Shown here in pieces: positions 42,791 to 51,437 of a stretch of 64,000 nucleotides of DNA. How positions within the stretch are numbered: the stretch's first letter is position 1; the number at the start of each line of letters is the position of its first letter. Origin of the DNA: Dyella humicola. Its GTDB lineage: Bacteria; Pseudomonadota; Gammaproteobacteria; Xanthomonadales; Rhodanobacteraceae. A model generated the notes under the pieces. It saw only the letters and a program-made list of their open reading frames with translations, was not told where the DNA came from and made no database searches. The DNA is taken from contig NZ_JAPDPC010000001.1 of the NCBI RefSeq assembly GCF_026283945.1, positions 806,001 to 870,000 of the forward strand, written 5' to 3'. The position numbers and the translations under genes were made by a program.

Positions 42791-43714
42791 GTGAGCGAAA
42801 GTGAACAAAAGGGCGCTTGTGTAAACGCTCTGATCCGCCCTGTTGTGAGGGGCATTTCAATGGCGCGGAGGGCACGGATGGCTTGCGCGAGCGTTCTGGC
42901 TATCGTGTTGGGATTTGCCACTCAGGGCGCGACGGCAACAGACTCGGCAGCGGTCTTTGGTAGTCCACCTGCGTTCTATCGGACATGGTGGTTCGAAGCA
43001 TTGCTTGGCGTGGGCGCCTTATCCCTGATCGCTCTGGTCTATCAATGGCGAATCGGGCAGCTAACCCAGCGAGCTCGCATACGTGCAAACGAGCGAGAAC
43101 GTATTGCCAGAGAATTACACGACACTTTGCTGCAGAGTGTTCAGGGTATGTTGCTCAGTGTTGAGTCGGCAACGCGGAGTCGATTCATGAGCGAAGGTTT
43201 GCGGAAGGAATTGTCGCACGCGGTCTTGCTGGCCCGGGCAGTGGTCGTCGAGAGCCGGGATCGCGTCGCGAGCTTGCGGGCAACGGAAAGGTCCAACGGC
43301 CTTAGCCTCGAAGCCCTGCGCGAAGAGCTGATTGCTTATCGTAACGATTTAGACCGAAATTTTACCGTGAGCGTACGAGGGCGCGTGCGGCGGCTACGAC
43401 CCTGCGTTGAGGCGGAACTTGTCGCCGTTCTACGTGAAGCCATCGCCAATGCGGCCGCCCACTCAAGCGCCAAGAACATATGGCTCCGACTTGATTTCGG
43501 CTGGCGAACGCTTTCTGCTGAGGTGGGAGACGACGGGTGCGGCATTGCGCCGGAAATTGCATCCGTCGGCTCGCGGGATGGTCACTGGGGAATGCAAGGA
43601 ATGCGTGAACGCATCCGCGAAATACGGGGGACCGGTTACATAGATTCCGTTCCAGGACAGGGAACCATGGTCGCTGTTCGCATCTCGTCATGGAGAGCGT
43701 ATGCGATCGGGTGA
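42791..43714 (+). CDS. NarL-type sensor histidine kinase lacking its sensor domain
   Basis: A 307-aa kinase. An N-terminal hydrophobic segment (about residues 25-50) and a second helix (WFEALLGVGALSLIALVYQW, about 67-86) are followed by the HisKA_3 box RERIARELHDTLLQSVQGM (His about residue 109) and an ATPase domain (EAIANAAAHS, DDGCGIAPE, GHWGMQGMRERI). The FYRTWWFEALL-to-VYQWR junction is what follows the beta-propeller sensor in large propeller kinases. Here the propeller is missing and only a few periplasmic residues remain, so it is a shortened relative. The start is GTG at 42791; ATG at 42860 is possible. The partner may be the NarL regulator at 44204. Confidence 0.82.
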   Translation: MSESEQKGACVNALIRPVVRGISMARRARMACASVLAIVLGFATQGATATDSAAVFGSPPAFYRTWWFEALLGVGALSLIALVYQWRIGQLTQRARIRANERERIARELHDTLLQSVQGMLLSVESATRSRFMSEGLRKELSHAVLLARAVVVESRDRVASLRATERSNGLSLEALREELIAYRNDLDRNFTVSVRGRVRRLRPCVEAELVAVLREAIANAAAHSSAKNIWLRLDFGWRTLSAEVGDDGCGIAPEIASVGSRDGHWGMQGMRERIREIRGTGYIDSVPGQGTMVAVRISSWRAYAIG

Positions 43715-43827
43715 AATGGCCTGCGACCTCACTCGATGAAGTCGTTTCTGGCTAGTTCAACTACCCTTTAGTGGGTTTCGTGGCTTCGGATAATCATCGC
43801 AGAATGTAAATGCATGGGGAGTGTGCA

Positions 43828-44241
43828 ATGGACCGTCTGCCGCCTGATGTCCGTGTACTCATCATCGATGCGCATGCAGGAATGCGTAGGGGACTGCATT
43901 CGCTTCTAGACAGCACCGAGGATCTACGATGGGTGGGTGAGGCTCTCGACCTGGCGGACGGCCTTAAATCCGCCTCGCGGTTGGAGCCCGACGTGACCAT
44001 CGTGGACTTCGGAGCCGCTCAGAAATTCGGGTTTGATGATCTCGGTGGCCACCTATCGGCGCACTCCTGGATAGTAATGAGCGACTATCCCAATGCCTCA
44101 AAACTATACAAGGCGATCGCATCGGGCGCATATGGCGGCTTCCTGAAGCTTTCCCCCGCATCGGAAATCCTCTCCATAGTGCGTGCCTGCGGTAGCCTGG
44201 CAACTAGGGAGGGGAGAGGAAGCCGCGACGCATCGCTATAG
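43828..44241 (+). CDS. Receiver-domain-only protein
   Basis: A 137-aa protein resembling a response-regulator receiver domain without an output domain. VRVLIIDAHAGMRRGL opens it, where the acidic pair is reduced to one Asp followed by Ala. The phospho-acceptor would be the Asp of TIVDFGA, and the conserved Lys is in GGFLKLSPAS. It is either a phosphate sink or a regulator that lost its DNA-binding half. It follows the kinase by 113 bp and its end overlaps the end of the convergent NarL-type gene by 38 bp. Confidence 0.65.
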   Translation: MDRLPPDVRVLIIDAHAGMRRGLHSLLDSTEDLRWVGEALDLADGLKSASRLEPDVTIVDFGAAQKFGFDDLGGHLSAHSWIVMSDYPNASKLYKAIASGAYGGFLKLSPASEILSIVRACGSLATREGRGSRDASL

Positions 44242-44836
44242 TGACGGCGTGCGCTCGATCGTTAGCCCCCAGCTTTGCAAGTATGCTCTTCATGCGAGTT
44301 TTGATGGTGTCCTCGGACACCAACAACGTGTCGCCAATCGATCGATTGGTATGGCCCTGAGCTACCAGTCGTAGAACGGCGAGTTCACGTCCACTGAGCG
44401 TCTCATTGCCTCGGTACGCTGATACTTCCTCGCTCACGTCACTGGTAAATGCCCTCTTGCCATCGGCTGCCAGACGTACCGCTCGCACTATTTCTTCACT
44501 GGACGCGGTCTTGAGCAGGTATGACGTCGCACCGAGCTCAATCGCGCGGCACACGCGTGCATCGCCAGAGAACGTGGTCAACATCACGAGTGAAGCACGT
44601 GGATATTCGCGCCTTATGTCCGCGATGGTCTGCAGGCCGTCGATACGGGGCATCTGGATATCCATGAGCGTCACCGCAGGTACAAGATCGCGGAACGCCC
44701 GCAATGCTTCGTCGCCGTCCGATGCTTCGCCGACGACCTTCATGTCACGTTCCTTCTCGAGCGTTGAACGGAGGCCCTCCCTCATCATGGGATGGTCGTC
44801 TACGAGAAGAATGCGGATGATCCGATCCAAGCTCAC
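44204..44836 (-). CDS. NarL/FixJ-family response regulator
   Basis: A 211-aa regulator. The receiver has LLVDDHPMMREGL, the phospho-acceptor Asp in VTLMDIQMPRIDG and Lys in SYLLKTASSEEI. The LuxR-type helix-turn-helix is at the C-terminus (LSGRELAVLRLVAQGHTNRS, then IGDTLLVSEDTIKTRMKSI). I use the GTG at 44836 (VSLDRIIRILLVDD), which gives the family length. An ATG at 45061 is in frame but would add 75 residues with no family resemblance. It is the likely partner of the kinase at 42791. Confidence 0.85.
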   Translation of the reverse strand: MSLDRIIRILLVDDHPMMREGLRSTLEKERDMKVVGEASDGDEALRAFRDLVPAVTLMDIQMPRIDGLQTIADIRREYPRASLVMLTTFSGDARVCRAIELGATSYLLKTASSEEIVRAVRLAADGKRAFTSDVSEEVSAYRGNETLSGRELAVLRLVAQGHTNRSIGDTLLVSEDTIKTRMKSILAKLGANDRAHAVTIAMRRGFLSPP

Positions 44837-45386
44837 CGATATATGCCTAGTTAGGTAATTCGACTCCCTCCACCCGCGAGTTTGGCGAGGCGGAACGAAT
44901 TCATGGGAGCGATCCCGCTCCTCGACTGATGACGCCGCGAAAGGCGATTCGTGTAATGCGAAAGCGACGATGCAGGCTAAGTTTCCAGCTTCTGAGTCTA
45001 GATCTTGCTTGACCGATCCCCAATCCTCTATCCGGTGAGTGCAAGGATCATTCACCGACAAAGGTTTGATTCGCGTGTCTCGAGGGGACTCGATCGAGTC
45101 AGTCGATGCGTCTCAAGCGATCTGCCGAGCCACGCGGATGAGTCGACGGCCGTCTGCCCGATTTGGCTCATCACCTTCTCGGGCAAATTTTCTCTCCAAA
45201 GGGTGAAGCCGCCACGTCCTCTCGGAGTTAGCGTGCTTGCCCTATCGCACGCACTAGACGCCTAGCCGGGACCAAAGGCGCCTAGTGGGATGATCCCTCG
45301 AATCTGGCGGCTATGGATAATACTAGCATAACCGGTGTAGGATATGCGCGCCGGTTACGTACATTTAAGGCGAGGAGAGATCCCGG
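44837..45386. other. 550-bp gap with promoters and operator E
   Basis: Between the divergent NarL regulator and the EamA transporter. Apart from site E at 45328-45358 and the promoter it implies, I see no gene; the open frames here lack recognisable features. Confidence 0.4.
45328..45358. promoter_or_regulatory. 31-bp dyad operator, site E
   Basis: ATAAC-N21-GTTAC. The inner bases extend the symmetry (ATAACCGG and CCGGTTAC). It ends 28 bp before the EamA transporter start at 45387, close enough to overlap the transcription start or -10 region. Confidence 0.7.
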
Positions 45387-46376
45387 ATGACGACCGCTAC
45401 TTACCGCGCTTCAGAGATCGACGGGTCGGACACTCTATCCTTCGTCGCCGTTTTGGTCGGATCCACATTTCTCATGGGTTCCAGCTTTGTTGCGGGAAAG
45501 ATCCTTCTTCAAGCGGGACTACCACCGTTGCTACTGGTCGGGTCGCGGTTTCTCGTGGCGGCGGTCGCAACGTTACCGATCATCTCCCTATGTCGCGGCG
45601 GACTAATCGCGAACCTCGTTCCAAAGAGTGCGAGCGTTCGCGATGCTTCCCTAGTGGCGGTCATAGGCTTGCTGCAAACGACCGCGGTGATGGGCGCACT
45701 CAATGTGGCCATGGAACACATCTCCGCTTCAATGGCCGCAATTCTATTGTTCACCAATCCCCTGTTTGTTGCCTTGCTTGGCCGTATTTTTCTCAATGAG
45801 ACGCTCGGTCCTTGGCGTATGTGCGGGTTATTGGTCGGAATCGCCGGGGTCACGTTGGCCATCGGGGTTAATTCGACTCGGCTGGCAGGGCGAGGCACCG
45901 AGGTGGGTGAGCTAACAGGATTGCTCTCGGCATTCTGCTGGGCTTCCGCGACGATACTGGCTAAGAAGGGAAGGCTCCCTTTCAACAGCTGGTCGCTCAG
46001 CTTTTGGCAAATGTTCGTTGGTTCGATCGCTGCGCTGGCCTTCGGGTTGGCCACTGGCGAAGAATGGCCAAAGCACTTGTCCCTCAATCATTGGATGTGG
46101 TTCGCCTGGTTGGCGGTCCCTGCGTCTACCGGCTCGTTCGGGCTTTGGTATCTCGCTCTCGCCAAAGGCGGTGCGACCCGAGCTAGCGGTTTTCTGTTCC
46201 TGGCGCCACTTTTCGCGGTCCTGCTATCGGTTTTGGTCTTCAAGCAAATTCCTACTTGGATGCAGGCCGCGGGCGGGCTGCTCGTTGGAACTGCGATGTG
46301 GCTGATGAACCGGGACTCTCTAACGCCCTATGTACCAATGGGTAGCCGTGGCCGTGAGGCCGAAAACGGATCCTGA
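45387..46376 (+). CDS. EamA/DMT-family transporter, copy 1
   Basis: A 329-aa inner-membrane protein with ten hydrophobic helices in two EamA repeats (first GSTFLMGSSFVAGKILLQAG, second GLLSAFCWASATILAKKGRL). DMT exporters carry amino acids, nucleosides or drugs; the cargo here is unknown. It has dyad site E just upstream and gaggagag before the ATG. A second EamA gene is at 50185, but the two are not close in sequence. Confidence 0.85.
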   Translation: MTTATYRASEIDGSDTLSFVAVLVGSTFLMGSSFVAGKILLQAGLPPLLLVGSRFLVAAVATLPIISLCRGGLIANLVPKSASVRDASLVAVIGLLQTTAVMGALNVAMEHISASMAAILLFTNPLFVALLGRIFLNETLGPWRMCGLLVGIAGVTLAIGVNSTRLAGRGTEVGELTGLLSAFCWASATILAKKGRLPFNSWSLSFWQMFVGSIAALAFGLATGEEWPKHLSLNHWMWFAWLAVPASTGSFGLWYLALAKGGATRASGFLFLAPLFAVLLSVLVFKQIPTWMQAAGGLLVGTAMWLMNRDSLTPYVPMGSRGREAENGS

Positions 46377-46514
46377 CTAGAGTTGTTTTGGCTGCAGGCC
46401 ATCAGGAGTGTCGCGAGGGGCTTCCCCTTCATTGAGGTCAGATAAGTCCTCTGCGGGGAGCTGTTGGCTGCCGGACCGATGGAGCCCAGACACATTGTTC
46501 TCACACACCTTTGC

Positions 46515-46545
46515 ATAACCTGTTGACGGTACGTTAACAAGTTAC
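46515..46545. promoter_or_regulatory. 31-bp dyad operator, site C1
   Basis: ATAAC-N21-GTTAC, the first of two tandem sites. It shares the 14-base direct repeat ATAACCTGTTGACG with site C2, 41 bp apart. Confidence 0.72.
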
Positions 46546-46555
46546 CGTGTTATAA

Positions 46556-46586
46556 ATAACCTGTTGACGCAGTGATAGCGGGTTAC
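46556..46586. promoter_or_regulatory. 31-bp dyad operator, site C2
   Basis: ATAAC-N21-GTTAC, starting 41 bp (about four helical turns) after C1, so two dimers could bind on one face. It ends 53 bp before the hydrolase start at 46640. Confidence 0.72.
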
Positions 46587-46639
46587 TTTAGGCGGATGGA
46601 ATCCATGGTACAGGTTGCGACTTCCTGAGGTAGGCCGAG

Positions 46640-47332
46640 ATGGGCGCGAATGATCCAACGGTGGTGTTTGTCCATGGCGCATGGGTCAACGAGACGAGTT
46701 GGGACAAGGTTGTACATGCGTTACGGAGCAAAGGTATTGCCACGGTGGTAGTAACTCTGCCGCTCAGTTCGCTGCGCGATGACACGGTCGTGTTGGGCGA
46801 CGCGATTGAGCAGATCGACGGCCCGATAGTGCTAGTTGGGCACGCTTACGCGGGTGCAGTGATTGCTTCGATGGAGGACCGCAAGGTGAAGGCCCTGATC
46901 CATATCGCGGCGCTGGCGCCGGATGAGGGGGAAACCGTCGCGGACGTGTTTCACCGCTTCGGGCATGGGCGTAAAGCACCAAAGTTGGTCCCAGACGCAA
47001 GTGGTTGGATCCGATTGCCTGCCGAAGCATTCGGGAGCGCATTTGCGCCGAATGCAACTCCGGAAGAACAGAAGTACTTAGCTGAAAACCAGCTACCGAT
47101 TTCTCCCACATGCATCACCGTTCCAGTGGGTTCGCCGCTATGGAAACGGGTGCCCAGTTGGTATTTGGTCGCGGAGATGGATCACATGATCCCGGTGGAA
47201 ACGCAGCGGTTCATGGCGGAACGCATGAAGGCCCATACGATGAGCTGCGCCGCGGATCACTTGCCAAGCGTCACAGCACCGGGCTGTGTCGAGGAAATCG
47301 TGGTAACAGCCCTGAGCCATTTACGGCAATAG
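46640..47332 (+). CDS. Alpha/beta hydrolase-like protein with Ala at the nucleophile position, copy 2
   Basis: A 230-aa paralogue of the protein at 35790. FVHGAW is the oxyanion loop; the elbow is VGHAYAGAVI with Ala instead of Ser; Asp and His candidates are in AEMDHMIP and ADHLPSVT. The conservation of the Ala in both copies suggests it is functional rather than decay. It is preceded by two tandem dyad operators and followed 83 bp later by another alpha/beta hydrolase on the same strand, so the two may share a transcript. Confidence 0.82.
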   Translation: MGANDPTVVFVHGAWVNETSWDKVVHALRSKGIATVVVTLPLSSLRDDTVVLGDAIEQIDGPIVLVGHAYAGAVIASMEDRKVKALIHIAALAPDEGETVADVFHRFGHGRKAPKLVPDASGWIRLPAEAFGSAFAPNATPEEQKYLAENQLPISPTCITVPVGSPLWKRVPSWYLVAEMDHMIPVETQRFMAERMKAHTMSCAADHLPSVTAPGCVEEIVVTALSHLRQ

Positions 47333-47415
47333 GGACGTGACGGGCGACCTTCCAACAAGGAGCGGTGTCCGTCAAGCCTCAACCCAAGTCTTTTCTAGTA
47401 CGCGGAGATTGTTTT

Positions 47416-48270
47416 ATGAGCACGATTAGCTATCGCAAGGCCGATGTTGATGGATTCAATGTTTTCTATCGTGAGGCTGGATCGCCGAGCAAGCCGAAGC
47501 TCCTGTTGCTGCACGGATTCCCGAGCTCGAGTCACATGTTCCGCGATCTGATTCCTCTGCTAAGTGATCAGTTCCATATCGTGGCTCCCGACCTGCCTGG
47601 CTTCGGGCTGTCGGACAGGCCATCGCGGGAGACGTTTTCCTACACGTTCGACTCGATCGCCAAGGTCATTGAGCGTTTCACCGAGGTCATTGGTTTCGAT
47701 CGATTTGCCGTCTATGTGTTCGACTACGGCGCCCCGACGGGATTCCGCCTGGCGGTGAATCACCCTGAGCGGATCACTGGGATCATTTCCCAGAATGGCA
47801 ACGCCTATGTCGAGGGTTTGAGCGAAGGATGGAATCCCATTCGCGCGTATTGGGAGAACGCGACGCTGGAAAACCGAGAGGCGCTGCGCGCTCTCCTGAC
47901 GGAGGAAACGACACGTTGGCAGTACACGCACGGTGTGGCCGATGAATCGGCGATTTCGCCTGATGGCTACGGGCTCGATAGCTACTATTTGGCGCGTAAG
48001 GGGGTCGATGAGATCCAGCTGGACCTCTTCGGGAATTACCAGAGCAACGTGGCGCTCTATCCGACATTCCAAGCATATTTTCGCACCCATCAGCCGCGCT
48101 TCCTGGCGATCTGGGGCAAGAACGATCCCTTCTTCCTTCCTCCAGGGGCGGAGGCATTCAAACGCGACATTCCGAACGCTCGCGTTCAATTTCTGGACAC
48201 GGGTCACTTCGCACTGGAAACGCATGCGAAGGAGATTGCGGTAGCAATCCGGGAAGTCTTTGCGGGCTGA
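47416..48270 (+). CDS. Alpha/beta hydrolase (epoxide hydrolase/dehalogenase-like)
   Basis: A 284-aa alpha/beta hydrolase. The nucleophile is Asp103 in YVFDYGAPTGF, as in epoxide hydrolases and haloalkane dehalogenases, with the oxyanion loop LLHGFPSSSHMF and PDLPGFGLSD. The late acid is probably in WGKNDPFF and the base His in DTGHFALE. The absence of the HGxP/cap Tyr pair in a form I can confirm leaves epoxide hydrolase versus dehalogenase open. The start at 47416 (MSTISYRKAD) is chosen over the GTG-type start at 47365. It is downstream of the hydrolase-like gene at 46640. Confidence 0.82.
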   Translation: MSTISYRKADVDGFNVFYREAGSPSKPKLLLLHGFPSSSHMFRDLIPLLSDQFHIVAPDLPGFGLSDRPSRETFSYTFDSIAKVIERFTEVIGFDRFAVYVFDYGAPTGFRLAVNHPERITGIISQNGNAYVEGLSEGWNPIRAYWENATLENREALRALLTEETTRWQYTHGVADESAISPDGYGLDSYYLARKGVDEIQLDLFGNYQSNVALYPTFQAYFRTHQPRFLAIWGKNDPFFLPPGAEAFKRDIPNARVQFLDTGHFALETHAKEIAVAIREVFAG

Positions 48271-48692
48271 GCGGAAAGGCGCCCGATCGGCAACGGGGCC
48301 ATTTCTGAGAGTGGAATCGTATCGTCAGAAACCAGTGCGTGCTGTGTGTCGCGCGTCAGGGCCGACGAAAGTGGAAACAGGAGTATGTGCGTCAGGTGGC
48401 TCCGTAGGTCTGCCTATTTGTTCGGGGCACAGAAGCGGCCACTGTTGAAATTGTGATTGTGCGGGCGGAGGCATTCCGCCCGCATGCCGTACCCGGAAGC
48501 TGTCTAAGGCACGCAAGCCGGCAGGGGCGCGCGGATTCGGTGTGTTCGCCACGGGAGGTACACGAAGACACCTGCTCCGAGGATCGGGCGGCGTATGATT
48601 TGCTCGACAGGGACGCGCGTAACAACCTATTCGCGACGATGTGCCGTACAGCTGCACACTCGCTATAACTCTTGATGGAGATTATAGAGGCC
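48271..48692. other. 422-bp gap with a hairpin and no supported gene
   Basis: Between the hydrolase and the VOC gene. It contains the perfect hairpin at 48460-48484 and a weak, imperfect relative of the 31-bp dyad at 48619-48649 (GTAAC at the left, CGTAC at the right). No gene is convincing. Confidence 0.35.
48460..48484. terminator. Perfect 10-bp hairpin
   Basis: TGCGGGCGGA-ggcat-TCCGCCCGCA, 190 bp after the hydrolase stop. There is no T-tract, so it could be a weak terminator or an mRNA end-stabiliser. Confidence 0.4.
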
Positions 48693-49142
48693 ATGTCTAA
48701 CGAGACGAATTCGAGAACACTAACGTTTGCATTGGAGGTAGTTCCAGTGCCGGTCACGGATATCGATCGCGCAATCTCTTTTTACACCACAAAGGTGGGT
48801 TTCGACCTTGATGTCGACTATCACCCCACAGCTGACTTTCGCGTGGTACAGCTGACTCCGCGAGGATCAAAATGTTCGATACATCTGCTGGCAACGAAGT
48901 CTTCGGAACGGCTGCACAATCTCTACCTTGTCACTTCGGATCTCTCTGAGGCGCGAGCCGAGCTGATCAATCGCGGTGTCGCAATGGGTGATGCTCGCCA
49001 CAAAGATGTACTAGAGGCGTGGTCCGGTGGCTGGAGCCCGGGCCTGGATCCCGAACGTCGTGACTACGCTAGTTTTGCGGATTTTGCTGACCCTGATGGT
49101 AATACGTGGACGCTGCAGGAGCGTGGCCATGGCAAACCCTAA
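48693..49142 (+). CDS. VOC-family (glyoxalase-like) protein
   Basis: A 149-aa protein of the vicinal oxygen chelate superfamily, with two beta-alpha-beta-beta-beta modules: VVPVPVTDIDRAISFYTTKV with FDLDVDYH in the first, and LYLVTSDLSEARAELINRGV with FADPDGNTWTLQE in the second. Related proteins are metal-dependent dioxygenases, isomerases, or antibiotic-binding proteins; the activity here is not predictable. The ATG at 48693 follows an AGAGG ribosome site. The DUF427 gene follows after 28 bp, so the two are probably one transcript. Confidence 0.82.
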   Translation: MSNETNSRTLTFALEVVPVPVTDIDRAISFYTTKVGFDLDVDYHPTADFRVVQLTPRGSKCSIHLLATKSSERLHNLYLVTSDLSEARAELINRGVAMGDARHKDVLEAWSGGWSPGLDPERRDYASFADFADPDGNTWTLQERGHGKP

Positions 49143-49170
49143 TCTCACTTAAATAGACGGGGACACGACA

Positions 49171-50034
49171 ATGGGACTTTCTTGGCAACAGGGACCGCTT
49201 GGCGGCGCACCAAACGGTCAGTTCCTCACTGCCCAACCTCTACCGGAGCGTTTGCTGTTCGCGGAGCGGCTTCGTCGCAGGCTTCGAGTCAAGCTTGCCG
49301 GCGAATGGATCGCCGACAGCGAGAATGTGCAACTGTTGCATGAACCTGGTCGATACCCGGTTGCTTACTTCCCGATTGGGGATATCCGTCAGGGAGTCCT
49401 GATTGAGGAGGCTCGAATCACGAAACACCGTGACTTAGGCGACAGCCAATGGTACGCCGTGAACGTCGGCGACCGGCGGGTGGACCACGCGGCCTGGCAG
49501 CACGTTGCGTTGCCTGAATTCGCGAATGTGCTGCGCAGTCATGTCGCGTTTGGATGGCGGGCGATGGACGCGTTCTTCGAGGAGGACGAGCGCATAGTTG
49601 GTCATGCCGCCGACGCCTATCACCGCATCGACATTCGCCAGACGTCCCGTCACTTGGTGGTCAAGGACGGTGAGCGGGTCATCGCAGACACCAAGCAGCC
49701 GTTGGTTCTGTACGAATCTGGCTTTGCTCCGAGGTGGTATGTGCGTCGGGAGGACATTGATGACAGTGCTTTGAGTCCAACCGAGGGGCAAACTTTCTGC
49801 CCCTATAAAGGCTTGGCCAGCTACTACGACATTGGTCATCAACGGAAAGCTGCCTGGTACTACCCTCAAGCTTGGCCAGAAGTCGCGCGCATTTCGGGCT
49901 TCGTCTCCTTTGAACCGGACCAGGTAGACGTACATATAGATGGTAAGAAGCTCGCCCTTGAGCCGGGTCAGACGGTGGTCGCGCACGGGATCGACCGCGG
50001 GCTCGATCCGGACGAACTACTAAACCGCGGCTAG
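49171..50034 (+). CDS. Tandem DUF427 protein
   Basis: A 287-aa soluble protein with two DUF427 units: the first around residues 38-100 (VKLAGEWIADSENVQLLHEP, YPVAYFPIGDI) and the second around 160-265 (VVKDGERVIADTKQPLVLYE, RWYVRREDI, CPYKGLASYYDI, AWYYPQAWPE). The fold is a small beta-rich domain of unknown activity, widespread near redox and stress genes. It follows the VOC gene closely. Ribosome site gacggggaca is weak. Confidence 0.8.
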   Translation: MGLSWQQGPLGGAPNGQFLTAQPLPERLLFAERLRRRLRVKLAGEWIADSENVQLLHEPGRYPVAYFPIGDIRQGVLIEEARITKHRDLGDSQWYAVNVGDRRVDHAAWQHVALPEFANVLRSHVAFGWRAMDAFFEEDERIVGHAADAYHRIDIRQTSRHLVVKDGERVIADTKQPLVLYESGFAPRWYVRREDIDDSALSPTEGQTFCPYKGLASYYDIGHQRKAAWYYPQAWPEVARISGFVSFEPDQVDVHIDGKKLALEPGQTVVAHGIDRGLDPDELLNRG

Positions 50035-50184
50035 CCAGGGCGCTTTGGTTGGGCGCTACCACCGCGCCGTGAACGCGAGGATTTGGCCAGTCGGCTGTAC
50101 GTGTAAGCCGACGGAGATAGCATCGGGTGGTCGCGCGCCATAGTGGGGAGCACTCGCGGTGTGCGGATAAATGGCAGGCACTGA

Positions 50185-51096
50185 TCAGGTGTCTTCGTTT
50201 ACGGCGCCGCTGAGGTCAGTACTGCGGATTCGCGGGCGCACTAGACCTGTCGTGAGTGCAACGCCAAGAAGAATCACGACACACCCACCCGCCATGGTCG
50301 TCGTCACTGGTTCATGCAGAAATAGTACGCCCCATGACACACCGAACACGGGAATGAGGTAGAGCACTGCCATGCTACGGGCAGCGCCGATACGGGCCAT
50401 CAGGCCAAAAAACAACACGAAGGCAAGCGAGGTGCAGGCGGCTGCCAAGCCGAACGCCGCCAACCACGCCGAAACGCCTGGTGTCTTTGCCGGCCAAAGC
50501 CACACGGTGAAAGGTAACAACATCACGGCGGCGGCCAGCTGGTTCCCAGTAGCGACGCTAAGCGGCGTTATGCCGCGCAAGCAACGCTGTGAATAGTGCG
50601 CGCCGACGGTATAGCAGACGTTGGCCGCCACGCACGCGGCCATGGCCCAACCGGGGGCATGATGGCTGTCGCCCAAGCCGACCGTTCCGGCAACCAGCCA
50701 GACCACCCCGGTTAGGCCAATGACCAACCCGCTAGCCCGTGTGGCGTCCAGCTTATCCCCCAGCCATAGCCAGCCCGACAGTGCAACTAGCAAGGGCGCA
50801 ATGGCGTCGGTAATAGCAGAGACGCCTGCGGGCAGGCTCTGGGCGGCGTACGAGAACAGGACAAATGGGAGCGCTGAGTTCGTCAAGCCAATGACGGTGA
50901 TGTCTCGCCAATGCGTCCGCATCTCCGCCAACCGCGAGCGCGTCAGCAACGGGATTGAGCAGATCACCGCACCAATAGCGCGTAGGCCTGCCAGTACGAC
51001 GCCACCGAACTCGTCCGCACCCATGCGCATAAATAAGAACGATGCGCCCCAGAGAGCACCGAGTAAGAGCAAAGCGGCAATATCGGAAGTCTTCAT
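50185..51096 (-). CDS. EamA/DMT-family transporter, copy 2
   Basis: A 303-aa membrane protein with ten helices in two EamA repeats (LLGALWGASFLFMRMGADEF at the start; YLIPVFGVSWGVLFLHEPVT in the second half). It is related to the YdcZ/RarD-like exporters of metabolites; the cargo is unknown. It is divergent from the CGNR regulator at 51438, with dyad site D in the 341-bp gap between them, though 255 bp from this start. Confidence 0.85.
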   Translation of the reverse strand: MKTSDIAALLLLGALWGASFLFMRMGADEFGGVVLAGLRAIGAVICSIPLLTRSRLAEMRTHWRDITVIGLTNSALPFVLFSYAAQSLPAGVSAITDAIAPLLVALSGWLWLGDKLDATRASGLVIGLTGVVWLVAGTVGLGDSHHAPGWAMAACVAANVCYTVGAHYSQRCLRGITPLSVATGNQLAAAVMLLPFTVWLWPAKTPGVSAWLAAFGLAAACTSLAFVLFFGLMARIGAARSMAVLYLIPVFGVSWGVLFLHEPVTTTMAGGCVVILLGVALTTGLVRPRIRSTDLSGAVNEDT

Positions 51097-51437
51097 AGCT
51101 ATATCTGTTTCTGATCTAGAGGCGACTACGGGCCGATCACAGCCTCAGCCACTTCCCGTCGCGCCGGCTCGGATCTGAATTTGGTTTCCGCTGCGAGGGG
51201 ATGTCAGGAGTTACATCGCGAAGCGCGACATTCCACTCAATCATGGTGTCGACCACCGACGCGCAACCCAGCCACGGCTTTCCTGCAGCGACTTTCGGAA
51301 GCGTGAAGCCCAATCAACCCGAGTGAAATGCAGCATGGGCGCCCGATCTAGTAACTTGTACGCGCACAGCATACAGGTTACGCTAAATGTAGGAAAGCTC
51401 CTTTTTGTAATGCCTAATTTCGAAATGGGAAGGCGAA
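51097..51437. other. 341-bp intergenic region with operator D
   Basis: Between the divergent EamA and CGNR genes. Site D is at 51351-51381. No gene is visible in the rest. Confidence 0.4.
51351..51381. promoter_or_regulatory. 31-bp dyad operator, site D
   Basis: GTAAC-N21-GTTAC with the longest symmetry of the set: half-sites GTAACTTGT and ACAGGTTAC match over eight of nine bases. It ends 56 bp before the CGNR gene start, suggesting that the CGNR protein controls its own gene. Confidence 0.72.

Noticed and set aside
48619-48649. Eighth copy of the 31-bp dyad before the VOC gene
   Set aside because: The left half is GTAAC but the right half is CGTAC, with two mismatches to GTTAY. It is too weak to count without data.
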